Below, piece after piece: positions 24,317 to 34,114 of a DNA stretch of 47,421 nt; position 1 is the first letter of the stretch; every line of letters begins with the position of its first letter. Origin of the DNA: JAQTNA01 sp043743785 (GTDB taxonomy: Bacteria > Pseudomonadota > Gammaproteobacteria > Burkholderiales > Rhodocyclaceae); assembly GCA_043743785.1 (NCBI GenBank), contig JAYTVW010000120.1, forward strand, positions 1 to 47,421, written 5' to 3'. The notes beneath the pieces were generated by a model. That model saw only the letters and a program-made list of their open reading frames with translations. It had not been told where the DNA came from and did no database searches. A program made the position numbers and the translations under genes.

Positions 24317-25559
24317 GCAAGATGTCCTCGCTTACTCTTGCCGCGCACGCCGTGCTAGCGGCTACATTTCCCAGCCCGGTGACGCGTCCGAATAGTTCCA
24401 ACTGGCCCCTGCTTGTTTCATCCCAGCTAAAGCCTTCAGCATAGCGACGCACGTCCTCCCGGGATGGATAGGCAAGCATGAGTTCCTGTATGGCCTTCAC
24501 AAAGGAGGCCGGCGTACGATCCGCGAGGCGGCCGGCCTCTGGAACGGCGACAACTTCCGGCGTACCCCAGATGCGTGTCGCCACCACTGGGGTGCCGCAA
24601 GCCATGGATTCCAAGAGGACGTTGGCCCAGCCTTCCCGGCTCGACGCCAGCAACATGATGTCTGCGGCACTGTAATAGCGGAAAAGTTCAACATTAGGCA
24701 CGGCGCCGGCAAAGCTCACCCTGTCCGCCACGCCCAGTGATCGAGAGAGGGCTTCCAGGTTCCCCTGTTCGCCACCGGTCCCAGCAATAACCAGGCGGTA
24801 GCCAGGCAATCCCGCCAGGGCCTCAATGGCAATGTGATGTCCCTTACGCTCTACCAGATAGCCCACCGAAAGCAGGGTGGGCATATCCGGCCAGCCCAGC
24901 ACCGCCCGGGCCTCGTCCCTGGGAAGAGGATGGAAGCGCTGCAGATCCACGCCATTGCGAAACACCATGAGCTTGGATGGATCAGCCCCCAGGCCCTCGA
25001 TTTCATCCCGTAGCGCCCGGCAAACAGAAATGGACGCCTTGGCCTGGCCGGCCGCCCAGCGAATCAGCTTCCTTGGAAAAGCATATTGGGGAATCAGGTT
25101 GATATCCGTACCACGGGCGGTCACGACAAAGGGCTTGCCCAGGATGCGCGCCAGGATGGCCGCCGCCACCCCATCCGGATAGTAGTAGTGGGCGTCGATC
25201 AAATCGAAATCGAAACCTTCCTGCTGAAGCTTACGTATGGCGGGCAAGGCGCCCATGGCCAGGGTAAACGGCGCCACATTCATGCCGACCTTGGGGGGCA
25301 AGGCATAGCGGGGATGCAGCACCTCGATGCCGTTATGGACTTCACGGCGCGGCGTGCGGGCGAACAGAGCGTATTCGCCAAAACGCGGATGAGCCGACGG
25401 AAACCAAGGTACCGGTGCCACGACCTTGGTCTCTACCTGACCGCTTTTCAGCAGCTCCCGCAGCCGGTTCTCCACAAAAATGCCATTACTGGGTCGCACA
25501 CTGCTGGGATAGAGGGTGGAGAACAGCAGAGTGCGAATCTTGCGGTTTTCCATCGGCAT
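24309..25559 (-). CDS. Family 4-type glycosyltransferase
   Basis: 416 residues. LLFSTLYPSSVRPSNGIFVENRL at the N-terminus, IDAHYYYPDG, FRNGVDLQRFHP, SVGYLVERKGHH and the donor motif EGWANVLLESMACGTPVV show a group 1 GT-B transferase. The start is ATG 25559, preceded by AGGAG and overlapping the previous stop (TGATG); the longer open frame to 25682 lies inside the upstream gene. Part of the stp1-xrtA operon and probably adds one sugar of the repeat unit. Confidence 0.9.
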   Translation of the reverse strand: MPMENRKIRTLLFSTLYPSSVRPSNGIFVENRLRELLKSGQVETKVVAPVPWFPSAHPRFGEYALFARTPRREVHNGIEVLHPRYALPPKVGMNVAPFTLAMGALPAIRKLQQEGFDFDLIDAHYYYPDGVAAAILARILGKPFVVTARGTDINLIPQYAFPRKLIRWAAGQAKASISVCRALRDEIEGLGADPSKLMVFRNGVDLQRFHPLPRDEARAVLGWPDMPTLLSVGYLVERKGHHIAIEALAGLPGYRLVIAGTGGEQGNLEALSRSLGVADRVSFAGAVPNVELFRYYSAADIMLLASSREGWANVLLESMACGTPVVATRIWGTPEVVAVPEAGRLADRTPASFVKAIQELMLAYPSREDVRRYAEGFSWDETSRGQLELFGRVTGLGNVAASTACAARVSEDILRA

Positions 25560-26782
25560 CACCCAGCGCTCCTGGCCTTGGCAAGGACGCCTTGGTAGAC
25601 TTTCGGATAGTTGGCCACGCTCCTCGCCCAGCTCCGCTCGGTCTCCACGTAACGGCGCCCTGCCTGGCGAAACTCGGCCCACAAGTCCCGCCGCGATAGC
25701 AGACGCAACACGCCTTCCGCCAGGGATTCGGCACTGCCGGCGCGGAAAAGAACCCCTGTCTGACCGTCCTGAATGAGTTCCTTGTGGCCACCCACGTCTG
25801 ACGCCACCAGTAAGCGCCCCTGGGCCATGGCTTCCAGAGGTTTAAGCGGCGTCACCAGTTCGGTAAGCCGCATGGAATGCCGCGGATAGGCCAGCACGTC
25901 TACCAGATCGTAGTAACGCTGAACTTCCTGATGGGGCACCCGCCCCGTAAACACGATCTTGTCCGAGACACCAAGCGCTTGCGCCTGTACCTTGAGGGCG
26001 GCATCCTGAGGACCACCACCCACCAGCAGAAGGCGTAGTGTCGGCACCTTTGCCAGCATGCGCGGCAGGGCCTCTACCAGCAAATCCAGCCCCTCGTAGG
26101 CGTAGAACGATCCGATAAACCCCACCACCGTGCAGCCGGAAAGCCCCAGGCTCTGTCTAAGGGCTTCATCCGCCACGCCATCCACGGAAAATCCGTCGAT
26201 ATCCACGGCGTTGGGTATAACCGTCACCCGGTTTGCGGGGATACCACGCGCAACGATATCCTGGCGTAGACCTTCGCAAATAGTCGTAACGTGATCCACG
26301 CGTTTCAGGGCATAGGTTTCCAGCGCCCGGGTGAGGCGGTAACGCAGGCTGCCTTCCCGCGTCGTGCCATGGTCTACCGCCGCATCTTCCCAGAAGGCCC
26401 GCACCTCGTAGACCACCGGAATACCCAGGCGCCGTCCGACGCGCAGCGCAGGAATTGCGTTGAGTACGGGTGAGTGGGCATGCAGCACATCCGGTTTCAC
26501 CAAGCGGGCTACTTCTTCGAGACGCTTCTCCAATTGCCGCATGAGGGCAATCTCACCCAGCCCGGGCAAACCCAGTCCGGCCTGCACAGTTGGCGTCCGG
26601 TAGAAGTGCCAGCCTTCCACATCCTCTTCCAGTAGCGTGCAACCAACGTGCTTGGGCGACGTCAGGTGGAAGGTTTCCCAACCCAGCGCCCGCTGCTCCC
26701 GCAGGATAGACAAGGTACGAAACGTGTAGCCGCTATGCAGCGGTATGGAATGGTCAAGGACATGCAGTATTCGCAAGCTCAT
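25559..26782 (-). CDS. Glycosyltransferase, exosortase A-associated (Daro_2409-like)
   Basis: 407 residues. The start MSLRILHVLDHSIPLHSGYT and RAFWEDAAVDHGTT are characteristic of the exosortase A-associated family TIGR04063. The C-terminal half has VGFIGSFYAYEGLDLL and a group 1 donor-binding region (LTELVTPLKPLEAMAQG). Overlaps the amidotransferase stop by four bases, so translation is coupled. Expected to act on the lipid-linked precursor in the cytoplasm. Confidence 0.92.
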   Translation of the reverse strand: MSLRILHVLDHSIPLHSGYTFRTLSILREQRALGWETFHLTSPKHVGCTLLEEDVEGWHFYRTPTVQAGLGLPGLGEIALMRQLEKRLEEVARLVKPDVLHAHSPVLNAIPALRVGRRLGIPVVYEVRAFWEDAAVDHGTTREGSLRYRLTRALETYALKRVDHVTTICEGLRQDIVARGIPANRVTVIPNAVDIDGFSVDGVADEALRQSLGLSGCTVVGFIGSFYAYEGLDLLVEALPRMLAKVPTLRLLLVGGGPQDAALKVQAQALGVSDKIVFTGRVPHQEVQRYYDLVDVLAYPRHSMRLTELVTPLKPLEAMAQGRLLVASDVGGHKELIQDGQTGVLFRAGSAESLAEGVLRLLSRRDLWAEFRQAGRRYVETERSWARSVANYPKVYQGVLAKARSAG

Positions 26783-28707
26783 CGCATTCCCCCTACAAGG
26801 GAGGGCGCACCGGCCCCATCAACAACCTTGCGCAGGAAAGCCTCGAACATCAGCAAGGCCCACAGCGGCGCACTGTAATCCCTGGCGCCGGATTGATGCG
26901 CCGAAACCAAATGCTTCAAGTAATCTGCATTGAACAAGCCGGTCTGGGCCAGGCGAGGACCGAGCACGGCGGACTCGACCCGGTCCTTGAGGGGGCCGCG
27001 AAACCATCTCTCCAAGGGCACGGAAAATCCCATCTTCGGCCGATAGAGCACGTCCTGCGGCAGCATCGGCTCCAGGGCCTTCTTGAAGACATACTTCCCC
27101 TCACCACGATGGACCTTTAGGGACGACGGCAGGGTCGCCAGCCATTCCACCAGTTGATGGTCCATGAGAGGCTCCCGCACCTCCAACGAGTGGGCCATGC
27201 TGGCCTTGTCCACCTTGGTATTGATGTCGCCCACCAGATAAGTCTTCAGATCAATGTACTGGATCAGGCCCAGGGGGTCATCCGTACCTGCCTTCAAAGC
27301 ATGCCGCCGGAACACCTCGACGGCATCATAGCCACCAAGTTCCATCCTGAAACTGTCACTGAAGAGCTTTTGGCGCATGTCTCCGCGCATGATGGACATG
27401 GAATGAAAATAGGCATCGACTGAGGTACGGGCCATGGCCTGGAAGGTTGTCTTGGCACGGAAGACCCGTGGCGCCCAGTCAGCCTTGGGATACACGGCGC
27501 CAAGCACGCCAAACAGGGGCCGGCGCAGGCCCAGCGGCAAGGCCTGGCGCATGGATTCCTCCATGAGGTGCAGTTTGTAGCGTCGGTAGCCGCCCATGGC
27601 CTCGTCCCCGCCGTCACCGGACAAGGCCACCGTCACATGCTTCCGGGCCAATTGGCAAACCCGGTAGGTGGGAATGGCGGAACTGTCGGCATAGGGTTCG
27701 TCATAGAGCCAGGCCAGGGTATCGATGAGATCGAAGTCATCGCTTTCCACCGTCTCCACGAAATGCCGGGTGTGGTAGCGGTCCGCCACCATCTTGGCAA
27801 ACTCGGATTCGTTGTACTTCGGATCAGCGAAAGAGATCGAACAGGTGTTCACCGGCGCAGCCGACAGGCCAGCCATGACGGCCACCACGGCACTTGAATC
27901 TACGCCACCGGAGAGGAAGGCCCCCAGGGGCACTTCCGAAATCATGCGCAAGCGCACGGACTCTTCGATACGGCTGACAAGTTCCTCCTGGGCATCCGCC
28001 AGGCTGATGGGATTGTCCAGGGTGAAACGCACGTCCCAGTACTCCCGAGGTTCCGGCAGCGGTACACCGCGCTTGAGCAACAAGGTGTGGGCGGGCGGCA
28101 GTTTCTTCACTTGACGGAAGATGGTGCGCGGCTCCGCCACGTAACCGAGAGAAAAGTATTCCTCGATGGCCAGGGGGTCCATTTCCCGTGACACTCCCGG
28201 ACATACCAGCAGGGCTTTCAGCTCCGAACCAAAGACAAAGCTTCCGTCATTAAGGAGGGCGTAATGCAGGGGCTTCACGCCCAGGCGGTCTCGGGCAAGG
28301 AATAAGGTTTCCTGCTTGCGGTCCCACAGGGCGAAGGCAAACATGCCGCGGAAACGCTCGACGCAAGTCTCACCCCACGCTTCCCAAGCGTGCACGATGA
28401 CCTCCGTGTCGCTTCGGGTATGGAAACGGTGGCCGAGTGCCTGCAACTCCGGGATAAGTTCCTGGTAATTGTAGATTTCGCCGTTGAACACCACAGACAC
28501 ACTGCCATCTTCGTTGAAGAGCGGCTGCTGGCCCGTAGCCAGGTCAATGATGGACAGGCGGCGATGCCCCAGGGCGACACCAGGCTCCAGGTGGGTGCCC
28601 CCTTCATCCGGCCCGCGGTGAAATTGGGCCTGGTTCATACGCTCCAGCAGGGCGCGATCAAAATCGCGCCGGCCAGAAGGATCAAAGATGCCAGCTATTC
28701 CACACAT
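26779..28707 (-). CDS. Asparagine synthetase-type amidotransferase, exosortase A-associated
   Basis: 642 residues, full length. MCGIAGIF gives the N-terminal glutaminase nucleophile Cys2, followed by FHRGPDEGG and FNGEIYN; the synthetase half has AFLSGGVDSSAVVAVM and SGDGGDEAMGGY. It matches exosortase A-associated amidotransferase 1 (TIGR03108). It likely amidates a carboxylate, for example a uronic acid of the polysaccharide (inference from context). It lies between two glycosyltransferases of the operon. Unlike the homologue at the left edge, it keeps its Cys2. Confidence 0.93.
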   Translation of the reverse strand: MCGIAGIFDPSGRRDFDRALLERMNQAQFHRGPDEGGTHLEPGVALGHRRLSIIDLATGQQPLFNEDGSVSVVFNGEIYNYQELIPELQALGHRFHTRSDTEVIVHAWEAWGETCVERFRGMFAFALWDRKQETLFLARDRLGVKPLHYALLNDGSFVFGSELKALLVCPGVSREMDPLAIEEYFSLGYVAEPRTIFRQVKKLPPAHTLLLKRGVPLPEPREYWDVRFTLDNPISLADAQEELVSRIEESVRLRMISEVPLGAFLSGGVDSSAVVAVMAGLSAAPVNTCSISFADPKYNESEFAKMVADRYHTRHFVETVESDDFDLIDTLAWLYDEPYADSSAIPTYRVCQLARKHVTVALSGDGGDEAMGGYRRYKLHLMEESMRQALPLGLRRPLFGVLGAVYPKADWAPRVFRAKTTFQAMARTSVDAYFHSMSIMRGDMRQKLFSDSFRMELGGYDAVEVFRRHALKAGTDDPLGLIQYIDLKTYLVGDINTKVDKASMAHSLEVREPLMDHQLVEWLATLPSSLKVHRGEGKYVFKKALEPMLPQDVLYRPKMGFSVPLERWFRGPLKDRVESAVLGPRLAQTGLFNADYLKHLVSAHQSGARDYSAPLWALLMFEAFLRKVVDGAGAPSLVGGMR

Positions 28708-28720
28708 ATCGTCGAAAGAA

Positions 28721-29902
28721 TTATTTAAATGATTGATGGGGAAGCGGCTCGCCGTCAGAACCCAGCAGGCCGTTATAAACCTCGAGGTAGCTGGTCACCA
28801 TGCTTTCCATGCTGAACGAACGCTCCACCCTCGTCCGCCCGATCCGGCCCATGGCACGGGCACGCTCCGGATCTGCCGCTTGCTCAAGCAGGGAGCGGGC
28901 CATGGCTTCCACGTCGGCAGCCGGAACCAATACGCCGGTTTCACCGGAAACCAGCAGCTCCCCGTTGCCGCCCACGTCGGTTGCGATCACCGGCAAGCCC
29001 GTGGCCATGGCCTCCAAAATGGTATTCGATATTCCTTCACCGAGGGACGGCAGCACGAAACCATCCAGCCCTCTCAGGATATCCGCCACGTCATTCCGGG
29101 TGCCGGGCAGCCATGCCAGATGAGACAGACCAGCCTGCGCCAGCAGGCTTTCCGCCTCCGCCTTAAGGGGACCATCGCCCACCATCACCAAGCGCAAGGT
29201 TTCACGGCTCTGCGGGGACAACTCGAGCGCACGGATAAATGCCCGAGTCAGGGTCAGCTGGTCCTTGATGGTTTGCATGCGCCCCACCGTCCCCAGCAGC
29301 CACAAACGCGAATCCGAAAAAGGGCCGCCGGAAAGCGTGCCGCGCCCGCCGGCTGCCGGACGAAAGAGCTGGGTATCCACGCCGTTGTAGAGTTGGGCAA
29401 CCCGCCTTGGCGCGATCCCCACTCGCCCCGTCAGATAGCGTTCCAAGTCTTTCGACAGGGCAATATAGCGGTTGATGAAGGGGCTGTAGACACGCCGCAC
29501 CCATTGGTGCTTCCGATTATGTCCATTCGGGTCGCTCACATCGCGCCCGTGCTCACCATGTATACAGATGGGCACGCCTGCAGCCCAGGCCGGAAAACTG
29601 GCCTCCAGGGCCGCCAAGTTGCGCGTATGCACAATGGCCGGTCGAATCTCTCGGAACAAGCGATAAAAGCGCGGGAACAACTTGAATCCATGGCCAGGTG
29701 CCTTGTGCAGGGCGTAATACGCCACATCCGGGTGCCGAATACGTTTCTTGAAGTCGGTGACGTCCGTCATGGACACAATGGCATGGCGGTACCGGGACTC
29801 CGGAAAATGATTGATGAGATTGACAATGCCATTCTCCAAGCCGCCTACGTCAAAACGATAGACGACATGGGCGATCAAAGGCCGCCTATCGACGGCGCTC
29901 AT
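28721..29902 (-). CDS. Glycosyltransferase stp2, exosortase A-associated
   Basis: 393 residues of GT-B fold. IAHVVYRFDVGGLENGIVNLIN, IHGEHGRDV, LYNGVDTQLF, GTVGRMQTIKDQ and LGEGISNTILEAMATGLPVIAT match TIGR03088 (stp2) of the PEP-CTERM/EpsH1 system. It starts inside the stop of xrtA (four-base overlap). A cytoplasmic sugar transferase of the repeat unit. Confidence 0.92.
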   Translation of the reverse strand: MSAVDRRPLIAHVVYRFDVGGLENGIVNLINHFPESRYRHAIVSMTDVTDFKKRIRHPDVAYYALHKAPGHGFKLFPRFYRLFREIRPAIVHTRNLAALEASFPAWAAGVPICIHGEHGRDVSDPNGHNRKHQWVRRVYSPFINRYIALSKDLERYLTGRVGIAPRRVAQLYNGVDTQLFRPAAGGRGTLSGGPFSDSRLWLLGTVGRMQTIKDQLTLTRAFIRALELSPQSRETLRLVMVGDGPLKAEAESLLAQAGLSHLAWLPGTRNDVADILRGLDGFVLPSLGEGISNTILEAMATGLPVIATDVGGNGELLVSGETGVLVPAADVEAMARSLLEQAADPERARAMGRIGRTRVERSFSMESMVTSYLEVYNGLLGSDGEPLPHQSFK

Positions 29903-31452
29903 TTAGCGGCTCGACTACGTTCCAGGGCCAACTCCAGAACTGGCGTGCTGGTGGACACAAAGCCGGCCAGCAATTGTTCATCCTCACCCGGTGACGCCTT
30001 GCGCGCATACACCACAATCACGGCGGAATCATCGCCCTGCCCCAGAAGTCGCGAGAGCGACGTATAGGCCTTGGCCAGGTATTCGTTCGAAGTCAGGCGG
30101 CCGCCGATCCAGTACCAGGACCAAGCCGTCAAACGAGGGTCGGCGCCCTGTCCCCGTAGATCCGTGGTCGTCACCCGCATGGCCAGAGGCACCTCCCGGG
30201 AACCCTCCGCAACCCGCGTCCAGCCAGCACCATCCACACCCGCCAGGAAGTTGTTGGAACTGACCAGTTTGTGCTCCCGGTCCTGATTACGGTAGTAGGC
30301 CACATACAAGCCCACCTCCTGGCTGCCCCGCCGGTAGGTCTGGTGCAATACATCCGATGATCCAATGAAGCGGGGCTGCCAGGAAGTCAGGCCGCCGGGG
30401 GACCGCTGCCACCCGGGAATCTCCGCCAGCGGCACGATGTGGGCGGCGCCTGTGGCCGCCTGCCGTTTCTGGATCGCCAAATCCAACACCTTGGGCAAGC
30501 CCGCCAGTAGCAGGGCCATGAGGGCCGCGAGCCAAATTACCCAAACGGGAGAAGGAAGGGCGGGAGCGGCATCCGGTTTCGCCTTTGTCACTGCCGGCAA
30601 ATGATATTCGTGCCAGAAAGATCCAACCCAGAACATGAGCGCCATGACCACACCAAAAAAAACCCAGCCATAGATGAGGTGGTCCACGCCGGTAGCCAGG
30701 CGATTGCTGGAAAGGTGCCCGATCATGACGATAATGTAGGCCCGCAGCCAGTTGGCCAGCACGGGAACTAGCCCGGAGATCACCACGAAGGCGATGCGCC
30801 GCCACAGGGAACGATAGTTCAGGTAGGCATACAGGGATCCCACCATGAGGGAGGCGATAAGGTAGCGGATGCCGCTACAGGCCTCCACCACCGACCAGTT
30901 ACCACTGGGAATTACCAGCTGCTGCCCCTCCCGGAATACCGGCACGCCGGTCAGGCGCAGGGCCAGCACCGTAAAATCCGCCGTGGCCTCCATCAAGCGC
31001 GGCAGCAGGAACTCCCCCATGGGCACGGTAAAAACCAGGAAGAACCCTAGGGGAAAGAGCATGGCCCGCGTGGCCGAGAGGCCTGCCACGCAGGGCACCA
31101 GCAGCACCAGCATGGAAATGAAAGCGAGTTGGGACAAGCTGTTAACCTCTCCCAGGGAACCCAAAAGCCAAGCAAGCCCGGCCCCGGCCAGCAGTGGAAA
31201 GGCGGCCCAGGCGGGGCGCGCACTGAGATGCGTCAGGCGATCCCGGGCATGCCAGATCAACCAGGCAGAAATGAGTGGCACGGCAAAGCCATGGGCAAAG
31301 GTGCCGGAGCGCATCCAGATGTCCGTAATGGACGTGACGGTATTCCAGTACCAGCCCACCAGTACCAGCAAGACCAGGACGATGGCAATAGCCTCCACCC
31401 GCCAGACGGCGGTGGACACGGCAGGGGTCACTTGGGCTTGATCGGTTGTCAT
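29899..31452 (-). CDS. xrtA: Exosortase A with fused EpsI domain
   Basis: 517 residues. The N-terminal ~300 residues form the eight-span exosortase membrane domain, with the catalytic cysteine Cys192 in VVEACSGIRYL, Arg237 in NWLRAYI, and His246 and His258 (in VDHLIYG) as candidate catalytic histidines. A linker leads to a C-terminal EpsI domain (about 320-517), the usual XrtA fusion. XrtA cleaves and transfers PEP-CTERM proteins at the inner membrane before surface attachment, presumably in concert with this exopolysaccharide. It lies between the stp1 and stp2 transferases, as in other XrtA loci. No PEP-CTERM protein is encoded in the window. Confidence 0.96.
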   Translation of the reverse strand: MTTDQAQVTPAVSTAVWRVEAIAIVLVLLVLVGWYWNTVTSITDIWMRSGTFAHGFAVPLISAWLIWHARDRLTHLSARPAWAAFPLLAGAGLAWLLGSLGEVNSLSQLAFISMLVLLVPCVAGLSATRAMLFPLGFFLVFTVPMGEFLLPRLMEATADFTVLALRLTGVPVFREGQQLVIPSGNWSVVEACSGIRYLIASLMVGSLYAYLNYRSLWRRIAFVVISGLVPVLANWLRAYIIVMIGHLSSNRLATGVDHLIYGWVFFGVVMALMFWVGSFWHEYHLPAVTKAKPDAAPALPSPVWVIWLAALMALLLAGLPKVLDLAIQKRQAATGAAHIVPLAEIPGWQRSPGGLTSWQPRFIGSSDVLHQTYRRGSQEVGLYVAYYRNQDREHKLVSSNNFLAGVDGAGWTRVAEGSREVPLAMRVTTTDLRGQGADPRLTAWSWYWIGGRLTSNEYLAKAYTSLSRLLGQGDDSAVIVVYARKASPGEDEQLLAGFVSTSTPVLELALERSRAAK

Positions 31453-31465
31453 GGATACCTGTTGT

Positions 31466-32689
31466 TCAGGAAGCGACTAGGGGCGCGACTAGTATATCGG
31501 GCTGAAGATAACACCCCAGGTGTTGCAGGTGGGCCTGCCAGCTGTAACGGGAAAGCACCCTTTCCCGGGCCGCTTTCCCTATGCTTTCGGCCCGGACGGT
31601 GTCCTGCAAAAGAGCATTGATACTACTCACGTAGTCTTCAGGATCGGCCGCGACCTCAAAATGGACACCCGCATCCGCATCGATGCCAGCCGCGCACGTC
31701 TCCGCCACCACCACTGGCCGGGCCATGGCCATGGCCTCCAGGACTTTGTTCTGTACGCCCCGAGCGATCCGCAGGGGCGCCACGATCACCCGGGCATGCT
31801 GGATATAGGGCCGCACATCAGGAACCGTTCCTGTGACAACCACATGTTCCCCGGCGAGTTCCCGCACTTCCGCCGAGGGACGCATGCCAACAATGTAAAA
31901 CCTGACTGCCGGCCACTTATCACGCAAGGCCGGGAGTATATCCCGTGCGAACCACTTCACTGCATCGACGTTGGGCCAGTAATCCATGGCGCCGGTGAAC
32001 ACGACCGGGATTTCATCCTGGGCATACGGCGACGCAAATTCGTTAGCCGGGGAGAAGAATCCCGCATCGACGCCGTTGTTGACCGTCTCCACCCTGGCCT
32101 TGCACCCCGGCAGCAGGCGCCGGAACAAAGCCACCTCGGCATCGGTGGTCAGGAAGGAGGCGTCGGAACGTTCTGCCACCTGCCGCTCGAATTCCAGCAG
32201 GCGTTTTCCTTCACGCCGGTAAATCCAGGACATGGGCCACGCCTGCTTTTCGGCGTACTGGCGCCACTTGTCCGAATCCACATCCACGAAATCCGTCAGC
32301 ACCCGCAAACCCGGCACCCTTGGCACGTATTGCGCCATGGCGGAAGAATAAACCACCACGCTGCGAATGCCTTGCTCCCGAACCGTCCGTTCCACCCAGC
32401 GTGCCAGGGCGGCATTCCGGTAGTATGGCAAGGTCAGGGCTTCCCCCGTCAGAAAACCTTGCAAGCTGCGTAGCTTTGCCAGCTTCGGATTCAGACGCTG
32501 CACCTCCAGGCCGGCACAAAATCCCCGAACTGTGTCGATGTACTGCTCATCCAGGGGGTCGTCAATGAACGTACCGACGAAGACCTTGTGGCGCTCCGCC
32601 AGATAGCGGAGAAGGTGATAGGAACGAACCTTGTCCCCCTTATTCGGAGGGAAGGGCAAACGGTGGGGCAAGAAGAGGACTTTGTCCAT
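31466..32689 (-). CDS. Glycosyltransferase stp1, exosortase A-associated
   Basis: 407 residues. VLFLPHRLPFPPNKGDKVRSYH, TDFVDVDSDKW, ETVNNGVDAGFFSP, FTGAMDYWPNVDAV and LRIARGVQNKVLEAMAMARPVV match TIGR03087 (stp1). It is the first gene of the operon running through xrtA to the deacetylase and is separated from xrtA by 13 bases. Its 223-base upstream gap, with a TATACT at 32780-32785 (minus strand) and a nested inverted repeat, probably holds the operon promoter. Confidence 0.92.
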   Translation of the reverse strand: MDKVLFLPHRLPFPPNKGDKVRSYHLLRYLAERHKVFVGTFIDDPLDEQYIDTVRGFCAGLEVQRLNPKLAKLRSLQGFLTGEALTLPYYRNAALARWVERTVREQGIRSVVVYSSAMAQYVPRVPGLRVLTDFVDVDSDKWRQYAEKQAWPMSWIYRREGKRLLEFERQVAERSDASFLTTDAEVALFRRLLPGCKARVETVNNGVDAGFFSPANEFASPYAQDEIPVVFTGAMDYWPNVDAVKWFARDILPALRDKWPAVRFYIVGMRPSAEVRELAGEHVVVTGTVPDVRPYIQHARVIVAPLRIARGVQNKVLEAMAMARPVVVAETCAAGIDADAGVHFEVAADPEDYVSSINALLQDTVRAESIGKAARERVLSRYSWQAHLQHLGCYLQPDILVAPLVAS

Positions 32690-32806
32690 GAGAGGGATTC
32701 GGGGTTCTTATTCTGAAGGCTCACTATGGTCGCCCCCGTCTTCATGCAATATGGAGGCCGAGCATCCCAAAGCCGTGCGAGTATAACGGTTCTTCGACAT
32801 ACGAGG

Positions 32807-32858
32807 GCCGGGAGGCACTGGTCATGTGCCATAACTCAGAGTACCAGAGTCTCCCGGC
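32807..32858. repeat. Nested inverted repeat upstream of stp1
   Basis: GCCGGGAG (32807-32814) pairs exactly with CTCCCGGC (32851-32858), and inside it GGCAC (32814-32818) pairs with GTGCC (32826-32830). It lies between the end of the SGNH-like gene and the start of stp1, both minus strand. It could separate the two units as a terminator-like fold or carry an operator; no T-run is present. Confidence 0.45.
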
Positions 32859-32912
32859 TTAGCCAGAAGTCCGTTTGAAACGTGCCCCGTCATCTCCCCA
32901 CGGCTTCCGAAA

Positions 32913-34109
32913 TCAGCGAACAGCCCGCTCAATCTCTGCCAAGTCTTGCGCCAAATCCCGTCTTTTCAGTAGCAATCCGCTCAATCTCTGATCCAGATTC
33001 ACTACTTCCACCGAATGACCCGGCGCTAGCAAGCGTCCGAAGCCTGGTCTGGAAGGATTTGCGTCCATCAGCATTCGATCCAGGACAAGGCCTCCCAAGG
33101 CGGACTTGAAATGCCCTGCCTCCCAATACCAGACAGTGTCTGCCTTCAAGTCACTCCGAGCGGGAATGGCCTCGGCAGAACGATCATCCAGAACAGCAAA
33201 GTCCCACAAACGGACAGGCGCACCGTCAGCAGCAGCCTGCCCAACCGCTTCAGACAATGTCATCTTCCAGCGCTCGAAAGCGGGCAGCAAGCCATAGAGA
33301 CGGAACAGGCTGATGAACTGCGCATGGTAGGGATAGATGGCCAGTTCCATACGAATGTTCCTCGCACGCGCCAGTACCAACAACTGTTCCATGGCTGCGT
33401 AAGTGGAAACGGAACGAACATCGCCCGGATATTTTGCGGCTTTCAAACGCCTTGCATTCTCCAGGCCACGCTGGCGAAACAGGGCAGGATAGCCATCGGT
33501 TCGTGCCAATCCGATGTAATCCCGCATAGGGTTGAAGCCATCGACTCGGATCGTGGCCGGGTAGGCCGCATGCTGGGCCTGCAGGGTCGCAATGCTTTCA
33601 TCCAGCGCAGTCAGCGTGAAGAGGCTTTCAAGATTCAGGTGCAATTCCCGCCCTTGCCAGTCCTGCATACGGTCCACCTTCGACGCTGCTGCGGAAGGCT
33701 TGTCATTAAGGAAATCCATAAAATCAATGCCGACCACGACAAGCCTTGGCGACACGCCCACTGCGAGCAAGGTTTCAAGCTGGCGTACTGCGGTTTCCAG
33801 CCCTGAACCAGGAACGGCTAAATTGAATGGTCGTAGTGCTGACTGACGCATCCCGGCGTGGCGGGGATCAAAACCGATGTCAGCCCTTGAATTACCAAGA
33901 ATGAGCGCATTCGCCTCCTGCCGCAGGGCGCTCGCCAGTTTGATGTCGTCGATGACTCGGTTAGGCCGGTGCTTAAGTTCATTAATCCCCTGCCAGCGCG
34001 GAACCCGCAAACCATAGGGATCTATCACGAAGTTGAAGACGGCTACCAGAACGAATGCCGCCAGAGCGACATTCGCCCATAACAAGGCAAAACGGTTTTT
34101 CGGTGCCAT
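32913..34109 (-). CDS. SGNH-like membrane-anchored protein paired with MBOAT
   Basis: 398 residues. One N-terminal membrane segment (about 8-27) is followed by a periplasmic domain with ALILGNSRADIGFDP, an SGNH-type block with candidate Ser74, and a C-terminal YWEAGHFKS with candidate His333. Proteins of this kind accompany AlgI-like acyltransferases and complete polysaccharide O-acetylation in the periplasm, as AlgJ/AlgX do. I choose ATG 34109, five bases after the MBOAT stop; the longer frame to 34199 would lie inside the MBOAT gene. The family assignment rests on layout and motif, not close recognition. Confidence 0.7.
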   Translation of the reverse strand: MAPKNRFALLWANVALAAFVLVAVFNFVIDPYGLRVPRWQGINELKHRPNRVIDDIKLASALRQEANALILGNSRADIGFDPRHAGMRQSALRPFNLAVPGSGLETAVRQLETLLAVGVSPRLVVVGIDFMDFLNDKPSAAASKVDRMQDWQGRELHLNLESLFTLTALDESIATLQAQHAAYPATIRVDGFNPMRDYIGLARTDGYPALFRQRGLENARRLKAAKYPGDVRSVSTYAAMEQLLVLARARNIRMELAIYPYHAQFISLFRLYGLLPAFERWKMTLSEAVGQAAADGAPVRLWDFAVLDDRSAEAIPARSDLKADTVWYWEAGHFKSALGGLVLDRMLMDANPSRPGFGRLLAPGHSVEVVNLDQRLSGLLLKRRDLAQDLAEIERAVR

Positions 34110-34114
34110 GGCGA

